DNA of 64,000 bases. Source: Litchfieldella qijiaojingensis (GTDB lineage Bacteria; Pseudomonadota; Gammaproteobacteria; Pseudomonadales; Halomonadaceae). Positions 16,778 to 25,245 of this stretch are shown here, in pieces. The notes under the pieces are model-generated. The model was not told where the DNA came from. It searched no databases and saw only the letters and a list, made by a program, of their open reading frames with translations. Numbering within the stretch: the stretch's first letter is position 1; each line of letters opens with the position of its first letter. Made by a program: the position numbers and the translations under genes. The stretch is from NCBI RefSeq assembly GCF_014651875.1, contig NZ_BMXS01000001.1:62001-126000 (forward strand), read 5' to 3'.

Positions 16778-17778
16778 GCGAGACCGTCAAGCTGGGGGTC
16801 GAGCAGGCCCGTGAGCTGGCGCTGGCGGCCATGCGCGGGCGGGGCTTCGGCGAGGCCGAGGCAGCGGACACCGTCGAGGCGTTGCTGGCAGCAGAGCGTG
16901 ATGGCCTGCCGTCCCACGGCCTGTCACGCTTGCCGTTCTATCTGGATCAGGCCGCCAGTGGCAAGGTCGCGGCCGAGGCGGTGCCGAGCGTCGAGACCGA
17001 TGGTGCCGTGGTACGAGTCGATGCCCGCTACGGCCTGGCCTTCCCGGCCGTGGCCCGTGGGCTCGAGGCCGGCATCGAGTGTGCCTCACGCCTGGGCATG
17101 GCGGCGGTATCCATCGCCCGCTCGCATCACTTCGGCGTCGCCGGGGCGCCAGTAGAGGCTGCCGCCCGGCACGGCTACCTGGCCCTGGCCTTCAGCAACG
17201 CGCCCTCGGCCATGGCGCCCTGGGGCGGCAACCGGCCGCTGTTCGGCACCAATCCCATCGCCTTCGCCTGCCCGCGCCGGCACTCCGATCCGCTGCTGCT
17301 GGACTTGTCGCTGTCCAAGGTGGCCCGGGGCAAGGTGATGCTGGCCAAGAAGCAGGGCCAGCCGATCCCGGAGGGCTGGGCCCTGGATGCCGAGGGAAGG
17401 CCGACCACCGACGCCGACGCCGCCCTGGCCGGCAGCATGATCCCGGCGGGGGACGCCAAGGGCGCGGCCCTGGCGCTGATGGTGGAATTGCTCACCGCGG
17501 GACTCGCTGGCAGTCACTTCGGCTTCCAGGCCAGCTCCTTCTTCGAGGCCGAGGGGGAGCCACCGGGTATCGGCCAATTGATCCTGCTGTTCGATCCGAC
17601 GCGTTTCTCGCCCGGCTTCGTCGAGCACGCCGAGACCCTCTTTGCGGTGATGCAGGACCAGCCGGGCGTGCGGCTCCCTGGTGACCGGCGTTATCAGCTG
17701 CGTCGCGAAGGCGATGACCAGCTGACGCTGCCGGCCGCCCTGGTGGCGGACCTGATGGCCCACGTCACGGCGAGCTGA
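16774..17778 (+). CDS. comC: (R)-sulfolactate dehydrogenase, LDH2/MDH2 family
   Basis: This 334-residue member of the Ldh_2 (malate/L-lactate dehydrogenase) family has SHGLSRLPFYLDQ near the N terminus, the catalytic His in ARSHHFGVAG, GTNPIAFACPR, and DAKGAALALMVELLTAGL. ComC reduces sulfopyruvate to (R)-sulfolactate, the SuyAB substrate. Translational coupling to slcC supports the two-dehydrogenase isomerisation scheme. A related ureidoglycolate or malate dehydrogenase role is the main alternative if the cluster context were ignored. Confidence 0.82.
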   Translation: MSETVKLGVEQARELALAAMRGRGFGEAEAADTVEALLAAERDGLPSHGLSRLPFYLDQAASGKVAAEAVPSVETDGAVVRVDARYGLAFPAVARGLEAGIECASRLGMAAVSIARSHHFGVAGAPVEAAARHGYLALAFSNAPSAMAPWGGNRPLFGTNPIAFACPRRHSDPLLLDLSLSKVARGKVMLAKKQGQPIPEGWALDAEGRPTTDADAALAGSMIPAGDAKGAALALMVELLTAGLAGSHFGFQASSFFEAEGEPPGIGQLILLFDPTRFSPGFVEHAETLFAVMQDQPGVRLPGDRRYQLRREGDDQLTLPAALVADLMAHVTAS

Positions 17779-17965
17779 GTGTCTGGTCGACCTGCTGGCG
17801 TCAGGGGCTCTTGGGGATCTCAATCGGGGCGTGATCTAGCGAGCGACCATCCTCCGTGGTGGTGCCACCGCCTACCTGATGAAGGCGCGGGCGTCCCCCC
17901 GCTCCCCCCTCGTGCCCGGATCGGCCGGGTGACCGGGCGGCCCTCAGACAATCGATGGAGACCTC

Positions 17966-19018
17966 ATGATACTCGAACGTGGAAAACAGGCCCTGTACTG
18001 GCCCCTCGACATCGCGAAGAGCGCAATGATCACCGTCCCCCGGGTGGGGCAGGGCGTCCTGGTGTGCGTCACCATCGCCCTGGCGACGACGTTCATCGCC
18101 GACCACTACGGTGGGCCGACGCTGCTCTATGCGCTGCTATTCGGCATGTCGCTGCACTTCCTCTCCGAAGAAGGGCGCTGCGTGGCCGGTATCGAGTTCG
18201 CGGCACGGACCATCCTGCGCTTGGGGGTGGCGCTGCTGGGCGTGCGCATCACCATCGAGCAGGTCACGGAACTGGGTATCGGGCCGGTGCTGACGGTCGT
18301 CGCCGGCGTATTGCTGACCATCCTGATGGGCATGGCCCTGGCCCGCCTGCTGGGATTGCATCGCGACATGGGGTTGCTGACCGGTGGCTCGGTGGCCATT
18401 TGCGGCGCCTCGGCGGCGCTGGCGCTGTCGGCGGTGATGCCGCGCCACGAAACCAGCGAGCGCAACACCATCCTGACGGTCGTTGGGGTCACCACGTTGT
18501 CGACCATGGCCATGGTCACCTATCCGCTGATCGTGGGCGTGCTGGGGCTCAGCGACGACCAGGCTGGCATTTTCCTGGGCGGCACAATCCACGATGTAGC
18601 TCAAGTGGTCGGGGCCGGTTACATGATCTCCGAGAGCACCGGCGACGTCTCGACCTTCGTCAAACTGTTGCGGGTCGCCATGCTGGTGCCGGCGGTGATG
18701 GCCTTCATGTTCCTGTTCCGCCGCACCCGCAACGCAGAGGGGAAGGGCAAGGTCCCCATGTTGCCTGGCTTCCTGGTGGCCTTCGTGATGCTGGTGATCA
18801 TTAATAGTCTGGGGCTCATTCCGCCCCTGGTCACGGAAGGCTTCACCGACCTGTCGCGCTGGTGCCTGGTCACGGCGATCGCCGCGCTGGGGATCAAGAC
18901 CTCCTTCCAGAAGCTGGCGGTGGTCGGCTGGAAACCGGTGATCCTGATGGCAGCAGAAACGGTATTTCTGCTGCTGGTGGTGCTGGCCTTCATCTTGTTC
19001 GGCTGGGTGGGCGGCTGA
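17966..19018 (+). CDS. suyZ: YeiH-family putative sulfite/sulfate exporter (SuyZ-like)
   Basis: This 350-residue membrane protein of the YeiH/UPF0324 family has about ten helices and landmarks LRLGVALLGVRIT, GGSVAICGASAALA and GGTIHDVAQVVGAGY. Such proteins accompany sulfonate degradation genes and are proposed to export sulfite or sulfate released by the lyase. It lies 187 bp after comC; that gap shows no clear promoter or terminator. Transport direction and substrate are inference from family and neighbours. Confidence 0.75.
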   Translation: MILERGKQALYWPLDIAKSAMITVPRVGQGVLVCVTIALATTFIADHYGGPTLLYALLFGMSLHFLSEEGRCVAGIEFAARTILRLGVALLGVRITIEQVTELGIGPVLTVVAGVLLTILMGMALARLLGLHRDMGLLTGGSVAICGASAALALSAVMPRHETSERNTILTVVGVTTLSTMAMVTYPLIVGVLGLSDDQAGIFLGGTIHDVAQVVGAGYMISESTGDVSTFVKLLRVAMLVPAVMAFMFLFRRTRNAEGKGKVPMLPGFLVAFVMLVIINSLGLIPPLVTEGFTDLSRWCLVTAIAALGIKTSFQKLAVVGWKPVILMAAETVFLLLVVLAFILFGWVGG

Positions 19019-19075
19019 TGCAGAACCATCGCTGCTAGGATGCTGCGGCGACGGCATGACCGTCTAGTAGATCGG

Positions 19076-19679
19076 CGCCGGGCCGGTCTCGGCGGCCCTG
19101 ACCGAACCAGCGGCCACCGCCTTGCATGGCATTCAACGACTCGAGCGGGCATTGCCACGTCCCTTGGCCAAAGCTCGTGTATTGGTCATCGGTGCAGGTG
19201 CAGTGGGTTTGCTGGCAGGGTTAATGCTACGCCAGCAGGGTGTACGCACGGTGCAACTGGCCGACACCAACCCATTGCGCAGGGAAACGGCCAAGAAAGC
19301 CGGGCTCGAGGTGTTCGACCCTGGGAGGCGAGCCCGGAGGCCGACACCTTCGAGGCGGTATTCGACAGCGTGGGTGCGGCGTCCACCCACAACATGGCCG
19401 TCAAGGCCGTGCGCCCCGGCGGCGCCATCATGCATCTCGGCCTCCAGGACAACGAAGGAGGACTCGATGTGCGTGCCATCACCCTCAAGGAGGTGCCATT
19501 CCTGGGGGCCTACACCTATACGGTGTCGGATCTTCGCGCCACCGCAGCCCTACTGGATTCCGGTGCCTTGGGCGATCTTTCCTGGGTGGAAACGCGTCGC
19601 CTGCAGGAGGGTGCGGCAAGCCTTCGCCGATCTGGTGGCCGGCCGTACTGCTGCCGCCAAGGTGGTGTTGCTTCCGTAA
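19076..19679 (+). pseudogene. Zinc-type alcohol dehydrogenase remnant with two frameshifts
   Basis: A fragment of a medium-chain dehydrogenase is spread over two frames. It starts ALTEPAATALHGIQRLERAL and continues with the Rossmann motif VLVIGAGAVGLLAGLML to FDPG near 19325. It then shifts to a second frame (FEAVFDSVGAASTHNM, GGAIMHLGLQDNEGGLD, GAYTYTVSDLRATA) and returns near 19615 to the first (AFADLVAGRTAAAKVVLLP, stop 19677-19679). The N-terminal catalytic domain is missing. It marks the right border of the sulfolactate cluster. Confidence 0.8.
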
Positions 19680-19944
19680 TGATTGGTTTGTGACAGGCCA
19701 TTTCATGTTGCGTGCGTAATCCGAGAGTGCCCCTTGGGGGAAAAGCCCCCTCCGCTTACTGGCATTAGCGTTGAGCCCATAATGCGAGAGGGTGGAGCAA
19801 AGAGATGTCGTTCTGCGCGTTTCCAGAAGCCTCCCACATCGGGCTTGAGTAGCCTAATGATAAAGGCGGCTCATCCGCCCCGGAAACATTCCGTAGCGGA
19901 TGAGCAAGTAGAGAAGAGGCAAGTACGAGAAATCATGGCCAGAC
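19680..19944. other. Intergenic stretch with an inverted repeat near glpD
   Basis: The 265 bp between the ADH relic and the glpD stop contain no gene I can support. GCTCATCCGC and GCGGATGAGC form a 10-bp stem (19874-19904) that, read on the minus strand, may terminate glpD although the T-run is short. A shorter hairpin CCCCTTGGGGGAAAAGCCCC lies at 19732-19751. Confidence 0.4.
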
Positions 19945-21450
19945 TCAGGCCGCCATCCCTTGCCGGTGCGTGGCGATGTGCCCGGCCAGGCGCTGGCGCT
20001 GGTTCATGTCCAGACGCAGGCCGAGCTTGGTGCGCCGCCACAGCACGTCGTCGGCATCGCGTGCCCATTCATGATCGGTGAGGTAGTCGACTTCGGCACT
20101 GCTCAGGCAGGCACCGAAATCTTCGCCCAAATCCTCGAGCGTGCGACATCCCCGCAAGAAATTCAGGCACAGGCTGCCGTAGCTGGCAGCGAAGCGTCGG
20201 GCTCGCCCTTCACCCAGGAAGGGATAGTCACGGACCAGGCGCGCAGCGAACTCGTGCTGGTTGCCGATATCGCCACCGGGCAGGGGATGTTCGGCGGTCC
20301 AGGGAGCGCCCATCTCGGGCAATGTGTCGCCCAGCATGGCCAGGGCGGCTTCGGCGAGCTTGCGGTAGGTAGTGATCTTGCCACCGAAGACCGACAACAA
20401 AGGGGAGCCTTCACTGTCGAGGTCCAGGGTGTAGTCGCGCGTCATGGCCGAGGGGTCGGAGGATTCATCGTCGCATAGCGGTCGCACGCCGCTGAAGGTA
20501 GAGACGATGTCGTCGCGGCCGAGCTGCTGCTTGAAGTGGGCGTTGACCACTTCTAGGAGATAATCGGCTTCTTCGTCGCTGGCGGTGACTTTGTCGGGAT
20601 CGCCGGTATAGCGGCGGTCGGTGGTGCCGATCAGGCTGAAGTCCTGTTGGTAGGGCAGCACAAAGACAATCCGGCCATCGTGATTCTGCAGGATGTAGGC
20701 CCGGTCGTCGGTATTGAGGCGCGGTACGACGATATGACTGCCTTGGATCATGCGGATGCCATAGCGCGCCAGGCGTCCGGTCTCGCGGCGAATGAAGCTT
20801 TCCACCCAGGGGCCGGCGGCATTGACCAGCACCTTGGCACGGCGCTGGTACTGTTGGCCGGTGTCGCTATCTTCCAATGTCAGCAGCCAGTGACCACCTT
20901 CCTCGCGAGCTTCGGTACAGCGCGTGCGGACCCGTATCTCGGCGCCTTGCTGGCGGGCTTGAAGGGCATTGAGGACCACCAACCGGGCGTCATCCACCCA
21001 GCAATCGGAGTATTCGAAGCCTTGGGTGATCTCGGGCTTCAGGGCACTGGTGGCGTCAAAGCGTAGGCGACGAGAGCCGGCCAGGCTGTCTCGCTTGCCA
21101 AGGTGATCGTAAAGGAACAGCCCGGCACGAATCATCCATGCCGGACGCAGGTGCGGCCGGTGGGGCAGGATGAAGCGTAGGGGCCAGACAATGTGCGGCG
21201 CTTTCTTCAATAGCACTTCACGTTCGCGCAAGGCTTCGCGCACCAAACGGAACTCATGGTGCTCCAGGTAGCGAAGCCCGCCATGGATCAGCTTGCTGCT
21301 GGCCGAGGAGGTGGCGCTGGCCAGGTCGGCTTGCTCGCACAGCCCGACCTTGAGACCTCGTCCGACGGCATCGTTGGCGATACCGGCCCCATTGATTCCG
21401 CCACCGACGATGAAGATATCGAGAAGCTCCTGTTGTTGCGACTTGCCCAT
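19945..21450 (-). CDS. glpD: Aerobic glycerol-3-phosphate dehydrogenase
   Basis: GlpD is a membrane-associated FAD enzyme that oxidises sn-glycerol 3-phosphate to dihydroxyacetone phosphate and feeds electrons to quinone. The 501 residues begin with a dinucleotide fold (DIFIVGGGINGAGIANDA) and have the family motif SSKLIHGGLRYLE. Later come GTTDRRYTGDP, FSGVRPLCDDES and GGKITTYRKLAE, plus the C-terminal cap domain. Length matches the E. coli enzyme. It lies 165 bp from glpR on the same strand. Two candidate GlpR operators lie upstream. Confidence 0.95.
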   Translation of the reverse strand: MGKSQQQELLDIFIVGGGINGAGIANDAVGRGLKVGLCEQADLASATSSASSKLIHGGLRYLEHHEFRLVREALREREVLLKKAPHIVWPLRFILPHRPHLRPAWMIRAGLFLYDHLGKRDSLAGSRRLRFDATSALKPEITQGFEYSDCWVDDARLVVLNALQARQQGAEIRVRTRCTEAREEGGHWLLTLEDSDTGQQYQRRAKVLVNAAGPWVESFIRRETGRLARYGIRMIQGSHIVVPRLNTDDRAYILQNHDGRIVFVLPYQQDFSLIGTTDRRYTGDPDKVTASDEEADYLLEVVNAHFKQQLGRDDIVSTFSGVRPLCDDESSDPSAMTRDYTLDLDSEGSPLLSVFGGKITTYRKLAEAALAMLGDTLPEMGAPWTAEHPLPGGDIGNQHEFAARLVRDYPFLGEGRARRFAASYGSLCLNFLRGCRTLEDLGEDFGACLSSAEVDYLTDHEWARDADDVLWRRTKLGLRLDMNQRQRLAGHIATHRQGMAA

Positions 21451-21514
21451 GGCTCGCTCCGTTGCTGGCTGACGCTCCGGCGGTTGTGACCATGAAAGCC
21501 GGTGCGAAGAAAGG

Positions 21515-21555
21515 AATGTTCGATTTAGAAAGTATGCTATTCGGAAACGAACATC
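21515..21555 (-). promoter_or_regulatory. Two candidate GlpR operators upstream of glpD
   Basis: AATGTTCGATTTAGAAAGTA (21515-21534) has a perfect left half of the GlpR consensus WATGTTCGWTWWCGAACATW. GCTATTCGGAAACGAACATC (21536-21555) has a perfect right half. They sit side by side 65-105 bp upstream of the glpD start. Confidence 0.6.
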
Positions 21556-21615
21556 AAGGGGCGAGACAAAAGTGACCGACGGCCCCGGAAGGGCGGTCGG
21601 AGCAATGAGCCGATA

Positions 21616-22416
21616 TCAGATCACCCCTTCGACGGGGGCGTAAGCCGGTGTCTCCTGTCCTGCGATATGCAGCGCCACGTCGTGGTTTTCCAGCAGGCGA
21701 CAGATCGATTCGGGTGGACGTCTGTCGGTGAACAGGGCGTCGATCTGGGTGATCTTGCCCTGGCGAACCACGGCGTTGCGATGGAACTTGGAATGATCGG
21801 CGATCAGGAAGACCTGGCGAGAGTTGTGGATGATGGCCTGGGCTACGCGGACTTCCTGATAGTCGAATTCGAGCAGCGAACCATCCTCGTCGATGCCGCT
21901 GATGCCGATGATGCCGAAATCGACCTTGAACTGGTTGATGAAGTCGATGGTCGCTTCACCAATGATGCCGCCGTCTCGAGAGCGTACTTGGCCACCGGCG
22001 ATGATCACATTGAAGTCTTCGTTGTGTTGGAGAATGGCTGCCACGTTGAGGTTGTTGGTGATGACTTCCAGGCCGTGATGGCCGCGCAGCGCCTCGGCGA
22101 CGATCTCGTTGCTGGTGCCGATGTTGATGAACAGCGAGGCATGGTCGGGAATCTGCGCCGCCAGCAGTGCGGCAATGCGTCGCTTGGCTTCCAGGTTGAG
22201 CGTCTTGCGAGTCTGGTAGGCGGTGTTGACTGTACTCGATTCCAGGCCAGCGCCGCCGTGTACGCGTCGTATCAGCCCTTCGCTGGCCAAGGCATTGAGG
22301 TCGCGGCGAATGGTCTGCGGCGTGACGGCAAAGTGTTCGGTCAATTGCTCGATCGCGGCGTAACCCTGGCGTTTGACCAGGGCGACGATGGCGTCTTGGC
22401 GTTCTTGCTGCGTCAT
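21616..22416 (-). CDS. glpR: Glycerol-3-phosphate regulon repressor, DeoR family
   Basis: This 266-residue DeoR-family repressor has an N-terminal helix-turn-helix (YAAIEQLTEHFAVTPQTIRRDLNALASEGLIRRVHGG). The C-terminal DeoRC sensor domain carries LFINIGTSNEIVAEAL, VITNNLNVAAIL and IIGISGIDEDGSLLEFD. It is expected to repress glpD and glpK and to be released by glycerol 3-phosphate. The ATG follows AGGAGGT. It sits between glpD and the divergent glpK, both of which carry candidate GlpR sites. Confidence 0.92.
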   Translation of the reverse strand: MTQQERQDAIVALVKRQGYAAIEQLTEHFAVTPQTIRRDLNALASEGLIRRVHGGAGLESSTVNTAYQTRKTLNLEAKRRIAALLAAQIPDHASLFINIGTSNEIVAEALRGHHGLEVITNNLNVAAILQHNEDFNVIIAGGQVRSRDGGIIGEATIDFINQFKVDFGIIGISGIDEDGSLLEFDYQEVRVAQAIIHNSRQVFLIADHSKFHRNAVVRQGKITQIDALFTDRRPPESICRLLENHDVALHIAGQETPAYAPVEGVI

Positions 22417-22555
22417 GAGACCTCCTGTTGATGCTCCCCGATTCTACGGTATTTCCCGTGGTTTGCGTCAGGCAGGCCGACAAGGCATGCGACCAAGGTC
22501 TTAGCCTGTAAGATGACCTAACGTTTGAGGTGCCTGCGGCGCTGGTTTACTCTCC

Positions 22556-22606
22556 AGTCATCGAATTCGAACATTGATCGGTGTTTTCTGTTTGAAAGTG
22601 AACATA
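22556..22606 (+). promoter_or_regulatory. Two candidate GlpR operators upstream of glpK
   Basis: AGTCATCGAATTCGAACATT (22556-22575) and TCTGTTTGAAAGTGAACATA (22587-22606) each match the E. coli GlpR consensus best in the right half (CGAACAT and GAACAT). They lie 36-86 bp upstream of the glpK start, mirroring the pair before glpD. Confidence 0.55.
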
Positions 22607-22641
22607 ACAATGGACTCTATACGACTTCCGAGGAACACGCC

Positions 22642-24123
22642 ATGCCCGCTTATCTGCTAGCCATCGACCAAGGAACGACCAGTTCCCGTGCCATCCTCTT
22701 CGATCGCGAAGGCAATGTGGTCGAGGTGGCGCAGAAGGAGTTTCCGCAACACTTCCCGCAGGACGGTTGGGTCGAACATGCCTCGGAAGACATCTGGGCA
22801 TCGGTACTGACCACGTGCAGGGAAGTGCTCGATAAGGCAAGCATCGATGCCTCCCAAGTGGCCGGTATCGGTATCACCAATCAGCGCGAGACGACCCTGC
22901 TGTGGGACCGCAAGACCGGCGAACCTCTGCACAATGCCATCGTGTGGCAGGATCGCCGCACCGCCGATGCCTGCCAGCGTCTGCGTGATGCCGGTCATAC
23001 CGCCATGGTGCAAGAACGCACCGGCTTGTTGATCGATCCTTACTTCTCGGCGACCAAGTTGGCTTGGTTGTTGGAACACGTCGAAGGTGCCCGTGAACGA
23101 GCCGAACGCGGCGAGTTGGCATTCGGTACCGTGGATAGTTTCTTGCTGTGGCGTCTCACCGGTGGCCGTGTGCATGCCACCGATGCCACAAATGCCTCGC
23201 GCACGGCCCTGTTCAACATTCATTCCCAGCAATGGGACGAGGAATTGCTCGAACTGTTCGGCATTCCGGCGAGCTTGTTACCCGAGGTCAAGGATTCGAG
23301 TGACGACTTCGGACGGGCTCAGGCGTCGCTGTTGGGGGGAGAGATTCCGATTGCCGGGGTAGCCGGTGACCAGCAGGCCGCTCTGTTTGGTCAGGCCTGT
23401 TTCGAGCCCGGAATGGGCAAAAGCACCTATGGCACCGGCTGCTTCATGATCCTCAATACCGGCGACAAGGCTGAGGTGTCGCGTAACCGCCTATTGACCA
23501 CGGTTGGCTATCGGCTGAACGGTAAGCCGACCTACGCCATGGAGGGCAGCATCTTCGTCGCAGGTGCCACGGTGCAGTGGCTGCGCGATGGCTTGAAGCT
23601 ATTCGCCAACGCCGAGGAGACGGAAACCCTGGCCCGCCAAACCCGTAGCGGCCATAGCGTCTATCTGGTGCCGGCCTTCACCGGTCTGGGGGCGCCGCAC
23701 TGGGACCCCCAGGCGCGGGGGGCGATCTTCGGGCTCACCCGCGATACCGGTATTGCCGAGATCGTTGCCGCGGGCCTGCAAGCGGTGTGCTACCAGAGTC
23801 GTGATCTGCAGGTTTGCATGAACGATGACATGGCGGCGAAAACCGGTACCTTGAGGGTAGATGGTGGCATGGTTCGCAACAACTGGGTGATGCAGTTTCT
23901 CGCTGACATGCTAGGCGTGCCGGTGGATCGTCCGAGTGTGCTCGAGACCACCGCGCTGGGGGCGGCCTATCTGGCGGGGCTGCATCTCGGCTGGTATCGG
24001 GATCTCGACGAGATCTCTGGACTGTGGCGTTGCGAGCGGACCTTCACGCCGCAGATGCCCGAGGAGGAACGCGAGCGGCTGTATAGGGGGTGGCTGGATG
24101 CAGTCGAACGGGTCAAGTGCTGA
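22642..24123 (+). CDS. glpK: Glycerol kinase
   Basis: GlpK phosphorylates glycerol with ATP to sn-glycerol 3-phosphate. This 493-residue FGGY kinase begins [17 protein letters not shown] and has [28 protein letters not shown], the glycerol-site [19 protein letters not shown] and the FGGY signature region [18 protein letters not shown] 22642 matches the family start. The protein ends AVERVKC, roughly nine residues earlier than E. coli GlpK. The TGA stop coincides with the start of homology to a MITE-like element, so the tail was probably altered by that insertion. No glpF lies in the window. Confidence 0.95.
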   Translation: MPAYLLAIDQGTTSSRAILFDREGNVVEVAQKEFPQHFPQDGWVEHASEDIWASVLTTCREVLDKASIDASQVAGIGITNQRETTLLWDRKTGEPLHNAIVWQDRRTADACQRLRDAGHTAMVQERTGLLIDPYFSATKLAWLLEHVEGARERAERGELAFGTVDSFLLWRLTGGRVHATDATNASRTALFNIHSQQWDEELLELFGIPASLLPEVKDSSDDFGRAQASLLGGEIPIAGVAGDQQAALFGQACFEPGMGKSTYGTGCFMILNTGDKAEVSRNRLLTTVGYRLNGKPTYAMEGSIFVAGATVQWLRDGLKLFANAEETETLARQTRSGHSVYLVPAFTGLGAPHWDPQARGAIFGLTRDTGIAEIVAAGLQAVCYQSRDLQVCMNDDMAAKTGTLRVDGGMVRNNWVMQFLADMLGVPVDRPSVLETTALGAAYLAGLHLGWYRDLDEISGLWRCERTFTPQMPEEERERLYRGWLDAVERVKC

Positions 24124-24269
24124 AAACTGTCTGCGCTTGCCCATGCGGCGTTAAAAATCATCTCGTGCGCGAGCCCGGTCGAAATGCTCATTTACAACCA
24201 CGTAAACTCCGCTTTCTCGATGATTTTTGCCTTGCCTGGCCTTCGCTCGACGAGTTTTCAAACAGTGCC
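24121..24269. repeat. MITE-like palindromic element, family B copy 1 (degenerate)
   Basis: About 149 bp align with the minus strand of the element at 45059-45198. They share GAAAACTG-CTGCGCT at the left, GCGGCGTTAAAAATCA, a near identical core TGCTCATTTACAACCACGTA (24187-24206), and TGATTTTTGCCTTG. The outermost terminal bases are degenerate, and about 14 bp (GTGCGCGAGCCCGG) are extra in the left arm. It fills most of the gap between glpK and the tRNA promoter and encodes nothing. Confidence 0.75.
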
Positions 24270-24313
24270 TGAGTGATCGCGGTGGGGGAACGCTCGTTGA
24301 GCATGCTGGGACT

Positions 24314-24341
24314 TGCATTTACGGTGCGAATACGTAGAATA
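24314..24341 (+). promoter_or_regulatory. Promoter of the tandem tRNA-Val genes
   Basis: TTGCAT (24314-24319), a 16-bp spacer and TAGAAT (24336-24341) lie 45 bp upstream of the first tRNA. This fits a strong stable-RNA type sigma70 promoter. Confidence 0.6.
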
Positions 24342-24385
24342 CGCATCCGTTGCCGAGGCAAGTCATCAGGCTTGAGGCAGGCTGT

Positions 24386-24462
24386 AGGACCATAGCTCAG
24401 TTGGTTAGAGCGCCACGTTGACATCGTGGAGGTCAGCGGTTCAAATCCGCTTGGTCCTACCA
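24386..24462 (+). tRNA. tRNA-Val (GAC), copy 1
   Basis: The 77-nt gene folds as a cloverleaf. The acceptor stem is AGGACCA/TGGTCCT, the D-loop contains AGTTGGTTAGA, and the anticodon stem-loop CCACGTTGACATCGTGG carries GAC, which reads valine GUC/GUU codons. The T-arm has GGTTCAAATCC, and 3' CCA is encoded. The second copy is identical. Confidence 0.97.
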
Positions 24463-24493
24463 ATCTCCATTCACTTGGAGACCATTGATTCAT

Positions 24494-24570
24494 AGGACCA
24501 TAGCTCAGTTGGTTAGAGCGCCACGTTGACATCGTGGAGGTCAGCGGTTCAAATCCGCTTGGTCCTACCA
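24494..24570 (+). tRNA. tRNA-Val (GAC), copy 2
   Basis: This is identical over 77 nt to the copy at 24386-24462, with encoded CCA and a 31-bp spacer between them. The pair is probably processed from one transcript that ends at the terminator 12 bp downstream. Confidence 0.97.
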
Positions 24571-24581
24571 GCTTTCCGAAA

Positions 24582-24614
24582 AACACCCCGTGGCTTTTGC
24601 CATGGGGTGTTTTG
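24582..24614 (+). terminator. Terminator of the tRNA-Val operon
   Basis: A 12-bp stem (ACACCCCGTGGC/GCCATGGGGTGT, one G-U pair) with a TTTT loop is followed by TTTTG. Confidence 0.85.
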
Positions 24615-24689
24615 TATTGGGCCGTAAGCGAATCGCCAGGAGTCACTCTGTCGTGTCGCGAATCTTGCTATCACGTGGGCCCGAGCAGG

Positions 24690-25157
24690 TCATTCAGGCT
24701 GGTTTACCAGATCGCTCCTCTTGGAAAATACTGCCACCAGCGCCTCGATACCGGCTTGGTCCTCGGCACTGAAACGGCCCTCGAGGGGGCTGTCCAGATC
24801 GAGTACGCCCCACACGCGGTCTTGCACGATGATCGGCACCACCAGTTCCGAGCGCGAAGCGGCGTCGCAGGCGATATGATCGGGCACCGCATGAACGTCG
24901 TCGACACGTTGAGTATGGCGAGAACGAGCCGCGGCGCCGCACACTCCCTGGCTGAAAGGAATCGGGTTGCAGGCGGGCTTGCCCTGGAACGGACCCAGCA
25001 CCAGGGTCTCGGGCTGGCGCTGGAGATAGAAGCCCACCCAATTGAGGTCGGGTACCTCGTGCATGATGAAGGCACAGGTCTGGGCCATGTTGGTCAGTGC
25101 ATCGCGGGTGTCCAGCAGGGCTTCGAGTTGGCGGGAGAGCAAGCTGTAGTCCGTCAT
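24690..25157 (-). CDS. msrC: Free methionine-(R)-sulfoxide reductase (GAF type)
   Basis: This 155-residue GAF-domain enzyme reduces free L-methionine-(R)-sulfoxide in the cytosol using thioredoxin. The three family cysteines are present in GKPAC, GVCGAA and HIACDAASRSE. The core PDLNWVGFYLQ and GVLDLDSPLEGRFS match fRMsr proteins such as E. coli YebR. The ATG at 25157 gives the family length; the long upstream frame is not coding. It follows the methionine transporter metNIQ on the same strand, a sensible methionine-repair neighbourhood. Confidence 0.92.
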   Translation of the reverse strand: MTDYSLLSRQLEALLDTRDALTNMAQTCAFIMHEVPDLNWVGFYLQRQPETLVLGPFQGKPACNPIPFSQGVCGAAARSRHTQRVDDVHAVPDHIACDAASRSELVVPIIVQDRVWGVLDLDSPLEGRFSAEDQAGIEALVAVFSKRSDLVNQPE

Positions 25158-25181
25158 TTCGGTTGGTCTCCTTGACGAACA

Positions 25182-25202
25182 GGGCCGGCCGAATTCCGGC
25201 CC
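25182..25202 (-). terminator. Possible weak terminator after metQ
   Basis: GGGCCGG and CCGGCCC form a 7-bp stem with a 7-nt loop between metQ and msrC. Only a short mixed T-tract (TGTTCG) follows in the minus direction, so it may be leaky. Confidence 0.35.
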
Positions 25203-25245
25203 AGGACGCTGATTGATGAGAGCGCAGTAGTAAATCTCTCTCTGA

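Noticed and set aside
19040-19693. Intact dehydrogenase gene downstream of suyZ
   Set aside because: The homology is split across two frames with two shifts and lacks the catalytic domain.
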